Source of the DNA: Geminicoccaceae bacterium | Lineage (GTDB): Bacteria; Pseudomonadota; Alphaproteobacteria; Geminicoccales; Geminicoccaceae | Assembly (NCBI GenBank): GCA_020638465.1 | Contig: JACKIM010000001.1 | Span: forward strand, 1,207,501-1,271,500 | DNA: 64,000 bases | Reading direction: 5' to 3' | In this document: positions 34,764 through 44,024 of the stretch, piece by piece | How positions within the stretch are numbered: position 1 is the first letter of the stretch | Layout: each line of letters begins with the position of its first letter | The notes under the pieces: model-generated | What the model was told of the DNA's origin: nothing | The model's input: the letters and a program-made list of their open reading frames with translations, nothing else | Database searches by the model: none | Program-made: the position numbers and the translations under genes

Positions 34764-34871
34764 GCGTCCACAGCCTTCGTTTTCATATGGGTACTCTTGT
34801 CTGCACCTTTCGGATCGGCGAAGGCATATACCAATCGCCAACACAGGTCAGCCAGTTCGGATGAAAAGCCG

Positions 34872-36683
34872 TTGAGCCAACCCCTGATTTCATTGAGAGA
34901 TGCGCAGCTCAGCCTCGGCGGGCGGCAATTGCTGGCAGGCGTCGATGCGGATGTCCAGCGCAGCGACCGGATCTGTCTTGTCGGCCGCAATGGCACCGGC
35001 AAGTCGTCCTTGCTGAAGGTCATGGCCGGACAGATCGAACTCGATGCCGGCTCCCGCCAGCCAGCCGGACACGTGCTGGTCAGCTATCTCCGGCAAGAGC
35101 CCGATATTCCCGACGGCATGATGCTGGAGCAGGTCGTTCTCGATGGACTGCCGGCGATTGATCGAAACGAGCAGAACCTCTATCGGGCCCGTGAGCTGCT
35201 GGTCAGCTTCGGGATGGAGCCGGGCCGGCCGAGCAGGCCGCTTTCCGGCGGCGAACAGCGCAGGGTATCCCTCGCGAGAGCGCTGATAGGCGAACCTGAC
35301 CTGTTGCTGCTCGACGAACCCACCAACCATCTCGATCTGCCGGCGATCGAGTGGCTGGAAGCGCGGCTGCGCGAGTTCAGGGGCGCGCTGGTGGTCATCA
35401 GCCATGACCGCCGTTTCCTCGTCGAAGTGGGGAATGCCACCTGGTGGCTCGATCGCGGCACATTGCGGGTCAATGGCGAGGGCTACGACCGGTTCGAGGC
35501 GTGGCGCGACGAGGTGTTGCGCGAAGAAGAGCGCGAGCTTGGCCGGCTGGCACAAAGGATCAGGGCGGAGCAACACTGGCTGCATCGCGGCGTGACCGCC
35601 CGGCGCAAGCGCAATCAGGGCCGGTTGGGGCGCCTGTCCGAGTTGCGGGCGGCACGAGGAAAGCTGTTGCGCGACGGCTCCGCGGTGAAGCTCAGGGCAG
35701 AGCATCAGGCGGGTAGCGGTGCGCTGGTGATCGAGGCGGAATCCCTGGTCAAGCGGTTCGGCGAAACGACGATCGTCGACGGCTTTTCCACCCGCATCAT
35801 GCGCGGCGACCGCATCGGCTTCATCGGCCGCAATGGCACCGGCAAGACAACCTTGCTGCGCCTGCTGCTGGGTGAACTGGAACCGGATGACGGAACGGTG
35901 CGCGTTGGCAGCAATCTCGCCATTGCCCGCTTCGACCAGCACCGTTCCACTCTCGACGAGCGTATCACGCCCTGGCAACTGCTTTGCCCGGATGGGGGAG
36001 ACATGGTCAGGCTGGGACAGGACAGTCGCCACGTGGTGAGTTATCTGGGCGATTTCCTGTTTCGCGACGATCAGGTCCGCACACCCATTCGCGCCCTTTC
36101 CGGCGGTGAGCGAAGTCGCCTGCTTCTGGCGAGCATCCTGGCACAGCCGAGCAATCTTCTGGTTCTCGACGAACCGACCAACGATCTCGACATCGAGACA
36201 CTCGACATTCTGGAGGAAATGCTGGCCGACTATCGTGGTACGGTGATGATCGTCAGCCATGATCGCGATTTCCTCGATCGCGTGGTCACAAGTACGGTCG
36301 TGCTCGACGGTCAGGGAAGCATTGCCGAATATGCCGGCGGCTACAGTGACTATCTGCGTCAGCGTCCGCAACCCGCCGAAGCCTTGCGGGCCGTCCGTCC
36401 ATCCGCACCGGCACCGAAGCCCGCCGCTCCGGCAGGACGTTCGGCCATCGACCGCAAGCTCGAACGGGAGCTTGAGCGGCTGCCGCTGCGCATCGAAGCG
36501 CTGGCGCACAAGATCCGCGAGCATGAAAACCGCCTGCACGAGGCTGACTTCTACCAGAAGGATCCGGAGGGTTTCATGAAGCTCAGCCGGCAGGTCGAAC
36601 AGCAGAAGGCGGAACTCGACGAACTCGAAACCCAGTGGCTGGAACTCGAGGAACGCCGCGAAGCCCTCGGGCAGGGAGAATAG
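34872..36683 (+). CDS. uup: ABC-F family ATPase (Uup type)
   Basis: Soluble twin-ATPase of 603 residues. Domain 1 has VGRNGTGKSSLLKVMAG, signature LSGGEQRRVSLARAL and LLLLDEPTNHLDL; domain 2 has IGRNGTGKTTLLRLLLGE, LSGGERSRLLLASIL and LLVLDEPTNDLDI. The C-terminal coiled coil (about residues 530-603) marks the Uup branch, which binds DNA or ribosomes. The frame stays open far upstream, but that part is antisense to amn; I place the start at TTG 34872, the first start that gives the family N-terminus. No ATG is available. Confidence 0.9.
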   Translation: MSQPLISLRDAQLSLGGRQLLAGVDADVQRSDRICLVGRNGTGKSSLLKVMAGQIELDAGSRQPAGHVLVSYLRQEPDIPDGMMLEQVVLDGLPAIDRNEQNLYRARELLVSFGMEPGRPSRPLSGGEQRRVSLARALIGEPDLLLLDEPTNHLDLPAIEWLEARLREFRGALVVISHDRRFLVEVGNATWWLDRGTLRVNGEGYDRFEAWRDEVLREEERELGRLAQRIRAEQHWLHRGVTARRKRNQGRLGRLSELRAARGKLLRDGSAVKLRAEHQAGSGALVIEAESLVKRFGETTIVDGFSTRIMRGDRIGFIGRNGTGKTTLLRLLLGELEPDDGTVRVGSNLAIARFDQHRSTLDERITPWQLLCPDGGDMVRLGQDSRHVVSYLGDFLFRDDQVRTPIRALSGGERSRLLLASILAQPSNLLVLDEPTNDLDIETLDILEEMLADYRGTVMIVSHDRDFLDRVVTSTVVLDGQGSIAEYAGGYSDYLRQRPQPAEALRAVRPSAPAPKPAAPAGRSAIDRKLERELERLPLRIEALAHKIREHENRLHEADFYQKDPEGFMKLSRQVEQQKAELDELETQWLELEERREALGQGE

Positions 36684-36720
36684 ACGGAAGGCTCCGACAC
36701 TACCGGTCGTGTGCGTCTGT

Positions 36721-37035
36721 TCAGTTCAGCGCAGACCCGAGGCCTCGATGGCGGGGGCGGCAGGTAACCAGCAGGACAAGGCCGGGTACACCCAGGACGA
36801 CCCAGGCCGGTAGCGTAAGCAGGAAGCGTACGGGGGCCCACACCACCGGGCTGATGTTCTTCTCCACCAGCGCCTGAAAGCCGACGAGGCTGTTGGCATG
36901 AAGGCTGAACCATATCGACCCCAGCGAAAGCGGCTGATAGGCTTGCGATGCGAGCATGTGGAACACCTCGGCAATGGCCGAAGCGCCGGCCAGAACGAGG
37001 AGAACATAGGCGAGACCGTAGAGAAATTGCCGCAT
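36721..37035 (-). CDS. small hypothetical membrane protein
   Basis: 104 residues with three hydrophobic segments: MRQFLYGLAYVLLVLAGASA, a middle weak one, and TLPAWVVLGVPGLVLLV. I prefer ATG 37035 to an upstream start. No family recognised. It lies between the ABC-F gene (convergent) and the tRNA-Ser that bounds the island, so it marks the host side of the junction. Confidence 0.6.
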   Translation of the reverse strand: MRQFLYGLAYVLLVLAGASAIAEVFHMLASQAYQPLSLGSIWFSLHANSLVGFQALVEKNISPVVWAPVRFLLTLPAWVVLGVPGLVLLVTCRPRHRGLGSALN

Positions 37036-37200
37036 CCGGTACCATCCAGGTAGAATGTGTTGCACTGCAGATTGCCGGGATCAAGATAACAGATCGAAGA
37101 TCAATCGCCACAGGTTGCATGGTGCACATGGCGCGGCTATGTTCCGACCGCCCGCCTTGTCGGGCATCCGTCACCAGCAGGCATACCTGCGTGCGTGTCC

Positions 37201-37288
37201 GGAGGGATGGCCGAGTGGTTTAAGGCGCACGCCTGGAAAGCGTGTTGGGGGCAACTCCTCACGGGTTCGAATCCCGTTCCCTCCGCCA
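37201..37288 (+). tRNA. tRNA-Ser (anticodon GGA)
   Basis: Cloverleaf with acceptor stem GGAGGGA / TCCCTCC, anticodon stem CACGC / GCGTG around the loop CTGGAAA (anticodon GGA), a long class II variable arm (TTGGGGGCAACTCCTC), T-loop GGGTTCGAATCCC, and encoded CCA. It is the insertion point of the mobilizable island; the recombinase frame enters its 3' end from the right. Confidence 0.96.
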
Positions 37289-38893
37289 CTTCAGTCCTTG
37301 AGTGGGCACTGAGTTTACGCCACTTCCCGCCACCAGCGTCTGTAGCAGCCGGGACTTCGATCCCATGATACGAACCTCGCCCTCGGCGACCTCGACGCGC
37401 TGCGCGAGCGCCCGCAGGTGGTCGCGGCGATAGCCGCCACCTTCAAGCCGGATACGCTGGCGGGCCTTTGCGGCGAACTTCCTGAGCATTTGCGGCGTCA
37501 CCGCCTGGCTCCCGGCGTGCTGGAGCATCGCCTGCGCACGCTCGGCATCGACGCGTGCCTGATCGCGGATGGCCTTGAGGCCGTCGATGCGGTCTTTCAG
37601 CGCCGGGTCGTCCAGATCGGCTACGCCCGCCTCGATGGCGTTGTAGAGCCGTTTGAGGCGCAATTCCGATTCCGTGGCGCGTTTGTTGAGTTCGGCGATA
37701 TGCTCGCGGCGGCGCTCCGAGCGTTCCTCTCGCCGGTCGAGAACGGCGGTAAGGATGGTTTCCAGACGTTCGGGCTGAAGCAACTGCTTCTCAAGGTGAT
37801 CGGCAACCAGATCGTCCAGCTTCTGCATCGGCACGGCCATGCCCTCGCAGGCGGTCGGTCCCTGCCGCGCCTTCATCGAGCAGGCATAATAGCGGTAGCG
37901 CCCACCCTTGCCGGTGCGGATGGTCATGGCCCCGCCGCACTTGGCGCAATGGATCAGGCCGGTCAGCATGGTCGGGCCGCTGATGACGCGGGCTGGCATG
38001 ACCTTGGGGTTACGGGCCTTGAGCAGCTTTTGAACCGCGTCGAAGGTCTCACGGTCGATGATTGGAGGGACCGGCACGACAACGATCTCTGTTTTGGGTT
38101 TCAGTTCCTTGCTCTTGGAGCGCTTATTGAACTCATGCTCGCCCATATAGGTGCGGCGGGTGAGGATGCGGTGAACCTGACCGATGCCCCAACGTCCGCC
38201 GTCGCGGGTGAAGATGCGGCGACTGTTGAGATAGGAGACGATGTTCTTGACGCCCATCTGGCCGGTGGTGCCGTCGCCTTCCAGGGCAAGGCGATAGATC
38301 AGTCGCACCGTGTCGGCGTGGAGCGGGTCGATCTCCAACTTCTTCTTGACCTTCGCGCCGCGCTGCTCGGCGGCGACTGTGCGATAGCCGATAGGAGGAA
38401 GCGAGCCGTTCCAGAAGCCTTGTCGGGCATTCTCCTTCAAGGCCCGCATGACGTGCTTGGCGTTTTCCTTGGACTGGTATTCATCGAACAGCGCCATGAT
38501 CTGCCGCATCATGACGTGCATGGGGTCATCCCCCATTTCCTGTGTGATCGAGACGAGCTTGACCCCGTTCTTGGCAAGCTTGCGAACATAGAACTCAAGC
38601 TCGAAGTGATCGCGGAAGAACCGGCTGAACGAATGGACCACGACCACATCGAAGGGCGCGGGTTTCGACGTGCCCGCCTCGATCATGCGCTGGAACTCGG
38701 GGCGGCGGTCATTGGTGGCCGATGCGCCGGGTTCGATGAAGGTCTCGACCAGTTGCAGGTTGCGCGCCTCGCAATAGGCTTCGCCCTGCCGCTTCTGGTC
38801 GGGAATGGAAACGTCATGCTCGGCCTGTCGCGCCGTCGAGACGCGCAGGTAAAGGGCGGCGCGTACCCCTATGGTTTTCTGGGGCACGGTCAT
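37259..38893 (-). CDS. large serine recombinase (site-specific integrase)
   Basis: 544-residue recombinase. The N-terminal catalytic domain begins AALYLRVSTARQAEHDVSIP with the nucleophile Ser and has VVVHSFSRFFRDHFELEFY. A recombinase domain with GIGQVHRILTRRTYMGEH follows, then a zinc ribbon (CAKCGGAMTIRTG ... YYACS) and a C-terminal coiled coil. The last codons (WRRERDSNP and stop) are read from the tRNA-Ser gene itself, so the gene overlaps the tRNA 3' end by 30 bp and its C-terminus depends on the integrated state. Confidence 0.92.
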   Translation of the reverse strand: MTVPQKTIGVRAALYLRVSTARQAEHDVSIPDQKRQGEAYCEARNLQLVETFIEPGASATNDRRPEFQRMIEAGTSKPAPFDVVVVHSFSRFFRDHFELEFYVRKLAKNGVKLVSITQEMGDDPMHVMMRQIMALFDEYQSKENAKHVMRALKENARQGFWNGSLPPIGYRTVAAEQRGAKVKKKLEIDPLHADTVRLIYRLALEGDGTTGQMGVKNIVSYLNSRRIFTRDGGRWGIGQVHRILTRRTYMGEHEFNKRSKSKELKPKTEIVVVPVPPIIDRETFDAVQKLLKARNPKVMPARVISGPTMLTGLIHCAKCGGAMTIRTGKGGRYRYYACSMKARQGPTACEGMAVPMQKLDDLVADHLEKQLLQPERLETILTAVLDRREERSERRREHIAELNKRATESELRLKRLYNAIEAGVADLDDPALKDRIDGLKAIRDQARVDAERAQAMLQHAGSQAVTPQMLRKFAAKARQRIRLEGGGYRRDHLRALAQRVEVAEGEVRIMGSKSRLLQTLVAGSGVNSVPTQGLKWRRERDSNP

Positions 38894-38952
38894 GGCGATG
38901 TCTCCTTCTCAAATTGTGGCTCGGCCGCCACCATCGGGCCGCATGACTGCGA

Positions 38953-39261
38953 TCAGGCCGCTTTCTCCAATGGACGCGCGCGCTCGACCCGTTCGCGCTC
39001 CTTGGGCGTGTTCATTACCTCCCAAAGATCGCTGCGCCGCTGCACGTTGAGCCAAAAGTCCGGGCTGTTGCCGAACACACGGGCGAGGATCAGCGCCGTC
39101 GCCGCCGTCACGTTCCTGCGATTGCCGCACAGCTCGTTGACGTGCTTGCGCTGGACGCCCATCGCTTCGGCGAGCGCGCCCTGTGTCAGCCCCATCGGCT
39201 GCATGAACTCTTCGGTCAGTATCTCGCCGACTGTCGCCGGCTTGCGCTTGGTGGTCAGCAT
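38953..39261 (-). CDS. higA: HigA-type antitoxin
   Basis: 102-residue helix-turn-helix antitoxin of the HigA/VapI group. ATVGEILTEEFMQPMGLTQG and GNRRNVTAATALILARVFGN with SPDFWLNVQ are the family markers. It neutralises and autoregulates with HigB, encoded 13 bp upstream in the toxin-first order typical of higBA. It probably stabilises the island. Confidence 0.9.
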   Translation of the reverse strand: MLTTKRKPATVGEILTEEFMQPMGLTQGALAEAMGVQRKHVNELCGNRRNVTAATALILARVFGNSPDFWLNVQRRSDLWEVMNTPKERERVERARPLEKAA

Positions 39262-39274
39262 CTTTGCCTCGCTT

Positions 39275-39571
39275 TCATCGGTAGCTGTGATCGTCCAGAT
39301 AGATTCCGTCCGCCTCGCCGCGCTTGCCATCCCACCGGAAGATCAACCGCCATTGCTGGTTGACTCGGATGGAATGGAAACCTGCTAGGTTGCCGCGCAG
39401 CTTCTCGAAGTGATTGCTGGGCGGCACGCGCAAGTCCTGATCGGTCACGGCGTCGTCAATCATCTGGAGCTTGCGGAACAAGCGGGCTTCCAGGTCGGAA
39501 GGGATGTTGCGGGAGCGGATATCTTCCACAAAGAAGGCCCGCAGCCAGTCGTCCCGAAAGCCTACGATCAC
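39275..39571 (-). CDS. higB: HigB-type mRNA interferase toxin (RelE superfamily)
   Basis: 98-residue toxin. LFRKLQMIDDAVTDQDLRVP and SIRVNQQWRLIFRWDG match the HigB core, with the conserved NQQWRLIFRW strand. It would cleave ribosome-bound mRNA when HigA is lost. First gene of the higBA pair, reading away from the alpA-like genes. Confidence 0.9.
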   Translation of the reverse strand: MIVGFRDDWLRAFFVEDIRSRNIPSDLEARLFRKLQMIDDAVTDQDLRVPPSNHFEKLRGNLAGFHSIRVNQQWRLIFRWDGKRGEADGIYLDDHSYR

Positions 39572-39635
39572 AGCGTCACTCCAGTAATGGGCATATGTAC
39601 CACTCTATAACTCATATTGCAATAGGAAACAGGGT

Positions 39636-39920
39636 TCAGCCACCGGAGCCGAACAGCTCATCGAACAGGTCGCCGAACCACCGCTCGAACACCTCGATCT
39701 CGGCTTCTGTAACGGGAACAGGGTCGGGCCAGTCGTCGGTGACGGTCCATGTGGACAGATCATGTTTGGGCGGCCTGCCGGGAAAGGGCCACGGATAGCC
39801 CAGCAATTCCTCTAGCTGCTCCGACGCGGTAAGCGCCTTGTTGGCGTGCTGGGAATGGGATTCGTCGGTCGTCCCGTCATATCCGGGATCGGCGGGCGCA
39901 CCGGCCTTAACGGGCTTCAT
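39636..39920 (-). CDS. small acidic hypothetical protein of the island
   Basis: 94 residues, rich in Asp, Glu and aromatic residues (FERWFGDLFDELFGSGG at the C-terminus). No domain recognised. The start (ATG 39920) overlaps the end of the alpA-like gene by 14 bp, which supports a real, coupled gene. Possibly an island accessory or DNA-mimic protein; that is speculation. Confidence 0.55.
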   Translation of the reverse strand: MKPVKAGAPADPGYDGTTDESHSQHANKALTASEQLEELLGYPWPFPGRPPKHDLSTWTVTDDWPDPVPVTEAEIEVFERWFGDLFDELFGSGG

Positions 39921-40122
39921 CGGTATGGCCTTCCGGCCGCCATCCGACCGGATCGGCAACCCATCGGTTGATGTCGGATTCGCGCCAGCCCGCGCCGTTG
40001 GTGCTGATCCTGAGTTGGGGTGGGAAAGTGCCCTCGACGATCTTGCGGTAGATGGTGGACTTGGACAGCCCGGTGCGGGCGAGGACGGTGTTCATGCGGA
40101 CAATACGGTCTGGCTCGCGCAT
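39907..40122 (-). CDS. AlpA-family DNA-binding regulator / excisionase-like
   Basis: 71-residue winged-helix protein: VLARTGLSKSTIYRKIVEGT followed by FPPQLRISTNGAGWRESDIN and RWVAD is the AlpA/HTH_17 pattern. These proteins act as recombination directionality factors or regulators of integrase genes on phage-like islands. It is coupled to the small acidic gene. Confidence 0.85.
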   Translation of the reverse strand: MREPDRIVRMNTVLARTGLSKSTIYRKIVEGTFPPQLRISTNGAGWRESDINRWVADPVGWRPEGHTDEAR

Positions 40123-40252
40123 AGCTTTTCTGCCTCCTGCTGGTTGTTCCTGACGGTCAATGGAACCAGACAGAACGGCGAATTACCGTTTCGCAAGAGC
40201 TATTTAGCGGGCGTCGTACTGTGGCGTAGAAGCGGCGGGAAATAGGATGGTC

Positions 40253-43246
40253 TTAGAGTCCGATCCCGCGACCCCGCCCCAGGTCGATGCCGTGGGTGAA
40301 GGCGAGTTCAGCGCCGAGTCGGCGGCCTGATTCGAACATGATGCCGAGTTGCTGCTTGCGGTTGGCGAGAATGGATTCCAGTTGCGGATCGCGTTGGAGG
40401 CTCTTCGCCATGTCGCCCATCGAAGAGCGGGTGGCGTTGTAGCCGGACATATCTCCCGCCTGGTACTGCTGTTGGCTGGCGCGATCGAGTTTCTGCCAGC
40501 GCTCCACGAAGCGGTCGGCGCGGCGCTGCGGATCGGTACGAATTTCCGTTTCAAGCTGGAGGGCGCGAACTGCGCGGTTGACACGGCCTGTCGCAGCCTC
40601 ACGCACAAGTTCCGGGTCTTTGACATACGCGGCCTCGGCATCGCGCCAACCATGCGGCCGCACTTCCTCAAAGGCTTTGCGGGCATCAGTCAGTTCGCGC
40701 ATTTGCTCGGGGCTGGCCTTAGCGCCGGTATCCTCGGTACTGAATATCCCGTCCACCGCGCGGGCATGACGCTTGAGCGCAGCGGTCCGCGCACGGCGCA
40801 TCGCCAATTCCGGATCATCGGCGTCCTCCCTCACAGGCGATGCCGGTTCACGCTGCGGACCCTCCGCTTCCGCTCTTCTCCTTTCCGGCTGCCCTGGGAC
40901 ATCTGCGCCGGGCGCGCCGTCTGCGGGCAGGCGCAGGCCGTCGAACATGCCGCGCACCTTCTCCGGCACTTGCCTGGCGATCTCGACAACCCGCTCCATC
41001 CGCTCGCGGAAGGTGATGCCTCGCCGCTCGGCATAGTCCTGCGCCGGGTCGGTCTGCTCGTAGTCCGATGCCATGTCCTTGGCCCGGTCGCGGGACAGGG
41101 TGCGGACGAGCCGGTCCTGACTGGCGAAGTCGTCCTGGCCATAATGCAGGTCCATGCCGTCACGGTGCCGAGACAGGGCGACATAGCTGCCGTGACTATC
41201 CAGGCCCGGCGTCGCTAGCACATGGGTGCGGTCCACCGTCATGCCCTGTGCCTTGTGGATGGTCGCGGCATAACCGTGGTCGATGCGGTCGTAGTCCTTC
41301 AGGTCGAAGGCGACGGAGCGGCCATCGTCCGTGCGAACCGACATGGATTGGGAGCTGACTTCCTCAATTGTGCCCAGCGTGCCGTTCTTCACGCCAAGCC
41401 CGCGTTCGTTTTGCAGGAACATGATGCGATCCCCGGTGGCAAAGCTGCGAGTGCCGCGTTCGACTGCGACGCGCACGTCCTCGCCAAGATCGCCAGCCGC
41501 CCGCATCTTGTCGCGGGCTGCCTCGTTGAGTTCGCGCACCTCGGCATTGGTGTGCGTGAGGATGATGCGGCTGCTGTCCGGTACGCTCTGCCTGTCACGG
41601 TCCCATCTATCGATCAGATCATCGCGCGCCTGCTCTCTCGTTTGAGCCTCATGTACCATGTTGTGCGCGTCGTAGGCATGGATTGCATGGCCCGTCCTGC
41701 CAGTCGCCAGATCGCGAGTCGCGTCCCGCTGCCAGTCCTCGCGCTGGCGGCGAACCTCACGAATCTCGACACCGCCATGACGTTCGTGAAGCGAGCGGAA
41801 GGCTGCGCCCGCCTCGATGGATTGCAATTGCTGTGGATCACCGACCAGCACCACCTTTGCACCCGCGTCGGCGGCATGGGACAGCACACGTTCCAATTGG
41901 CGTGTGCCGACCATGCCCGCCTCATCGATCACCAGAACATCGCGGCTGGTGAGCATGTCGCGGCCCTGTTTCCAGCCATGTTCCATGCTGGCGATGGTGC
42001 GCGAGGCAATGCCCGATCCACCTTCCAGATTCTCGGCGGCGATGCCGGATAGCGCAACGCCGCGAACCTCAAAACCTGCCGCTTCCCAAGCCTCGCGCGC
42101 CACGCCCAGCATGGCGCTCTTTCCCGTCCCGGCATAACCCACGACTATGCCAAGGTCGCGCCCGTCTGTGACATGCGCCAGCGCATCGACCTGCTCGCCG
42201 GAGAGGACAAGACCGCGCTGTTCGGCGCGCGCAAGTGCGGCCGCTCTGTCCCGGTCGCTGACCTCGTGGCGTTCATTTTCGGCCATGAGTTCTGCCGCGC
42301 GATGAAGGCGCTGTTCCACCTCGATCATGTCGCGCGTGGTGAACCGATCCTCGCCGCGTCCGTCCTGCCCGAGTTCGACCAGATCGGGCGAGCCGCGCAT
42401 CGCGCCCATGACTTCGTTGAACTGCTCGATGCCGTCACTGTGCCGATGCGCGAACATTGCCATATCGCGCCGCGTGAAGGTCGATTGTTGATGCGTGATC
42501 GCATCCAGTGCGACGGAAGGATCGGTGATGATCCGTGCGCCGTTGTTGCGCGCGATCTCGCGGTGCATGTCCGCGCGATCGGCGGCCTCAATCCCTTCGC
42601 GCTCGATGCGCTGCGCAGGTGCGCCGACCTGGCTCTGCGGCTCCAGCCCGATGCCCTGAGCCTCAAGGCTGCGATGGTCGATCCTCGCGTCAATGTCGAG
42701 TTCGGCCAGCCGCTCATTCACATGCTCGGCCCAGCGTTCCCGCCACCGCTCCACCATCTCCGTGCGGTTCCAGTCCCGCGCCTTTTTGCCGAATCCGTAT
42801 TCATCGACTTCGCGCATGGTGAGCATGACATGGGCATGGGGTTTCGGCATCCCGTCCTCGCCAATATCCCAATGCACATTCAGGTCGGCGATCATACCCT
42901 GATCGACAAACTCGGCCTGCGTGAAGTCGCGTGCCAGTTCGATGCCCTGCGTCTGTGTCATCTCGCGCGGAATCGCAAATTCCACCTCACGGGCAAGCTG
43001 GGCGTCCTTCCTGACCTCGAAGGCTTCAACGTCATTCCAGAGCCGTTCGCGGTCGCTCCATTGCTCCGGTGCGTTCTCCGGCAACAGCACCTCGGAATGG
43101 ACGACACCGCGCTTGTTGGAGAAGTCCTGCACGCGGTCGATGCGCTCGTCGCGCATGCGTGAAGCCGAGCGGTAGGCGGCGGATGCCACCGCGCTGCTCC
43201 CGGCCTTGCGGCCAATGACTTTGACGTGAAGATGATAGATCGCCAT
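40253..43246 (-). CDS. traA: TraA: MOBQ relaxase fused to a RecD-like helicase
   Basis: 997 residues. The N-terminal MobA/MobL relaxase domain begins MAIYHLHVKVIGRKAGSSAV, with the likely nucleophile Tyr25 (ASAAYRS) and the metal-binding HAHVMLTMRE. From about residue 350 a superfamily I helicase follows: GYAGTGKSAML, VLVIDEAGMVG, LVGDPQQLQSIEAG, and GYAATIHKAQGMTVDR. It nicks oriT and unwinds the transferred strand. I chose ATG 43246, since 45 upstream codons lie in the oriT region. It is divergent from traC and traD. Confidence 0.93.
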   Translation of the reverse strand: MAIYHLHVKVIGRKAGSSAVASAAYRSASRMRDERIDRVQDFSNKRGVVHSEVLLPENAPEQWSDRERLWNDVEAFEVRKDAQLAREVEFAIPREMTQTQGIELARDFTQAEFVDQGMIADLNVHWDIGEDGMPKPHAHVMLTMREVDEYGFGKKARDWNRTEMVERWRERWAEHVNERLAELDIDARIDHRSLEAQGIGLEPQSQVGAPAQRIEREGIEAADRADMHREIARNNGARIITDPSVALDAITHQQSTFTRRDMAMFAHRHSDGIEQFNEVMGAMRGSPDLVELGQDGRGEDRFTTRDMIEVEQRLHRAAELMAENERHEVSDRDRAAALARAEQRGLVLSGEQVDALAHVTDGRDLGIVVGYAGTGKSAMLGVAREAWEAAGFEVRGVALSGIAAENLEGGSGIASRTIASMEHGWKQGRDMLTSRDVLVIDEAGMVGTRQLERVLSHAADAGAKVVLVGDPQQLQSIEAGAAFRSLHERHGGVEIREVRRQREDWQRDATRDLATGRTGHAIHAYDAHNMVHEAQTREQARDDLIDRWDRDRQSVPDSSRIILTHTNAEVRELNEAARDKMRAAGDLGEDVRVAVERGTRSFATGDRIMFLQNERGLGVKNGTLGTIEEVSSQSMSVRTDDGRSVAFDLKDYDRIDHGYAATIHKAQGMTVDRTHVLATPGLDSHGSYVALSRHRDGMDLHYGQDDFASQDRLVRTLSRDRAKDMASDYEQTDPAQDYAERRGITFRERMERVVEIARQVPEKVRGMFDGLRLPADGAPGADVPGQPERRRAEAEGPQREPASPVREDADDPELAMRRARTAALKRHARAVDGIFSTEDTGAKASPEQMRELTDARKAFEEVRPHGWRDAEAAYVKDPELVREAATGRVNRAVRALQLETEIRTDPQRRADRFVERWQKLDRASQQQYQAGDMSGYNATRSSMGDMAKSLQRDPQLESILANRKQQLGIMFESGRRLGAELAFTHGIDLGRGRGIGL

Positions 43247-43274
43247 CGCGATCCAGAATTGGCACGAAGAAGCG

Positions 43275-43303
43275 TACGTCGGAACGACGTATAAGCGCGC
43301 CCT
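43275..43303. other. oriT with nic site (MOBQ type)
   Basis: An inverted repeat TACGTCG-gaa-CGACGTA (43275-43291) is followed at once by TAAGCGCGCCCT (43292-43303), which matches the RSF1010/Ti-plasmid nic core (TAAnTGCGCCCT) in all but one or two positions. It lies between the divergent traA and traC/traD genes, the arrangement of Ti plasmid oriT regions. The cut site is expected just before the CCCT. Confidence 0.8.
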
Positions 43304-43405
43304 CCCTCGAAAAAATCTCGGGATGGACCGGCCCGTGCCAGACCGTCCCGGCAACAATACTGCGTTCAGCTGCCGGCGCAACTATCATCGATCCATCAAC
43401 AGCTT

Positions 43406-43744
43406 ATGGAGATGATGATGCGCAAGCCACGAGACTATGATGCGGAATTGAAGGCTCTGGAGGAGAAGACCAGGGAACTGAAAACCCGCAAAGTGCAGCA
43501 ACTCGGCGAACTGGTCATTGCCACCGGGGCCGATGCGCTCACCGTCGAAGAACTGGCGGGCGCGCTGGTCGCGCTGATGGAAACAAAGGATGCCGGAAAG
43601 AGGGAGTCATGGGCCAAGCACGGCGCGGCATTCTTTCGCAGTAAGTCACGGCGATCTGCGAATGCGCCTGATCGGGACGCTGGCGGCGCTGCAACGCAAT
43701 CGGGCGGCGCGCAATCGGCATCAGGCGGCGCGGGCGCGGCATGA
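43406..43744 (+). CDS. traC: conjugal transfer protein TraC (relaxosome accessory)
   Basis: 112 residues. The charged coiled-coil start (RKPRDYDAELKALEEKTREL) and VQQLGELVIATGADALTVEE match TraC of Ti-type transfer regions, which helps the relaxase at oriT. Several in-frame ATGs (43406, 43412, 43415, 43418) could start it. It overlaps traD in another frame by 83 bp, an unusual amount but common in this family pair. Confidence 0.82.
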   Translation: MEMMMRKPRDYDAELKALEEKTRELKTRKVQQLGELVIATGADALTVEELAGALVALMETKDAGKRESWAKHGAAFFRSKSRRSANAPDRDAGGAATQSGGAQSASGGAGAA

Positions 43745-44024
43745 CATGCGCACCTGGCAGGTGGAGCGCCGCAAGAGGACGCGGCACCTGATCGAACTCG
43801 GCGGTCTCGTCGTGAAGGCGGGCATCGTGGACCTGACCGGCGACGACCGCGCGATGATCTATGGCGCGCTGCTCTGGATGGCCGACAAACTCGCCGGCGA
43901 GGACGGGGACCGGGCGCGAGAACTGTGGGCCGGAAGGGGGAAAGAGGCGTTCAACGCGGAACGAAACGAGCGGAAGGAAGCCGCTCCCGCTGCACCAACT
44001 GACGCGCCTCATGACGGGACATGA
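43662..44024 (+). CDS. traD: conjugal transfer protein TraD (small, Ti type)
   Basis: 120 residues from ATG 43662. RRKRTRHLIELGGLVVKAGI is the TraD motif of Ti-plasmid-type transfer systems, not the F-plasmid coupling protein of the same name. It acts with TraC and TraA at oriT. The start lies inside traC. Confidence 0.82.
   Translation: MRLIGTLAALQRNRAARNRHQAARARHDMRTWQVERRKRTRHLIELGGLVVKAGIVDLTGDDRAMIYGALLWMADKLAGEDGDRARELWAGRGKEAFNAERNERKEAAPAAPTDAPHDGT

Noticed and set aside
33681..34871. The ABC-F frame stays open upstream for about 400 extra codons.
   Set aside because: That part is the exact antisense of amn and shows no ABC features; the protein proper begins at the TTG at 34872.
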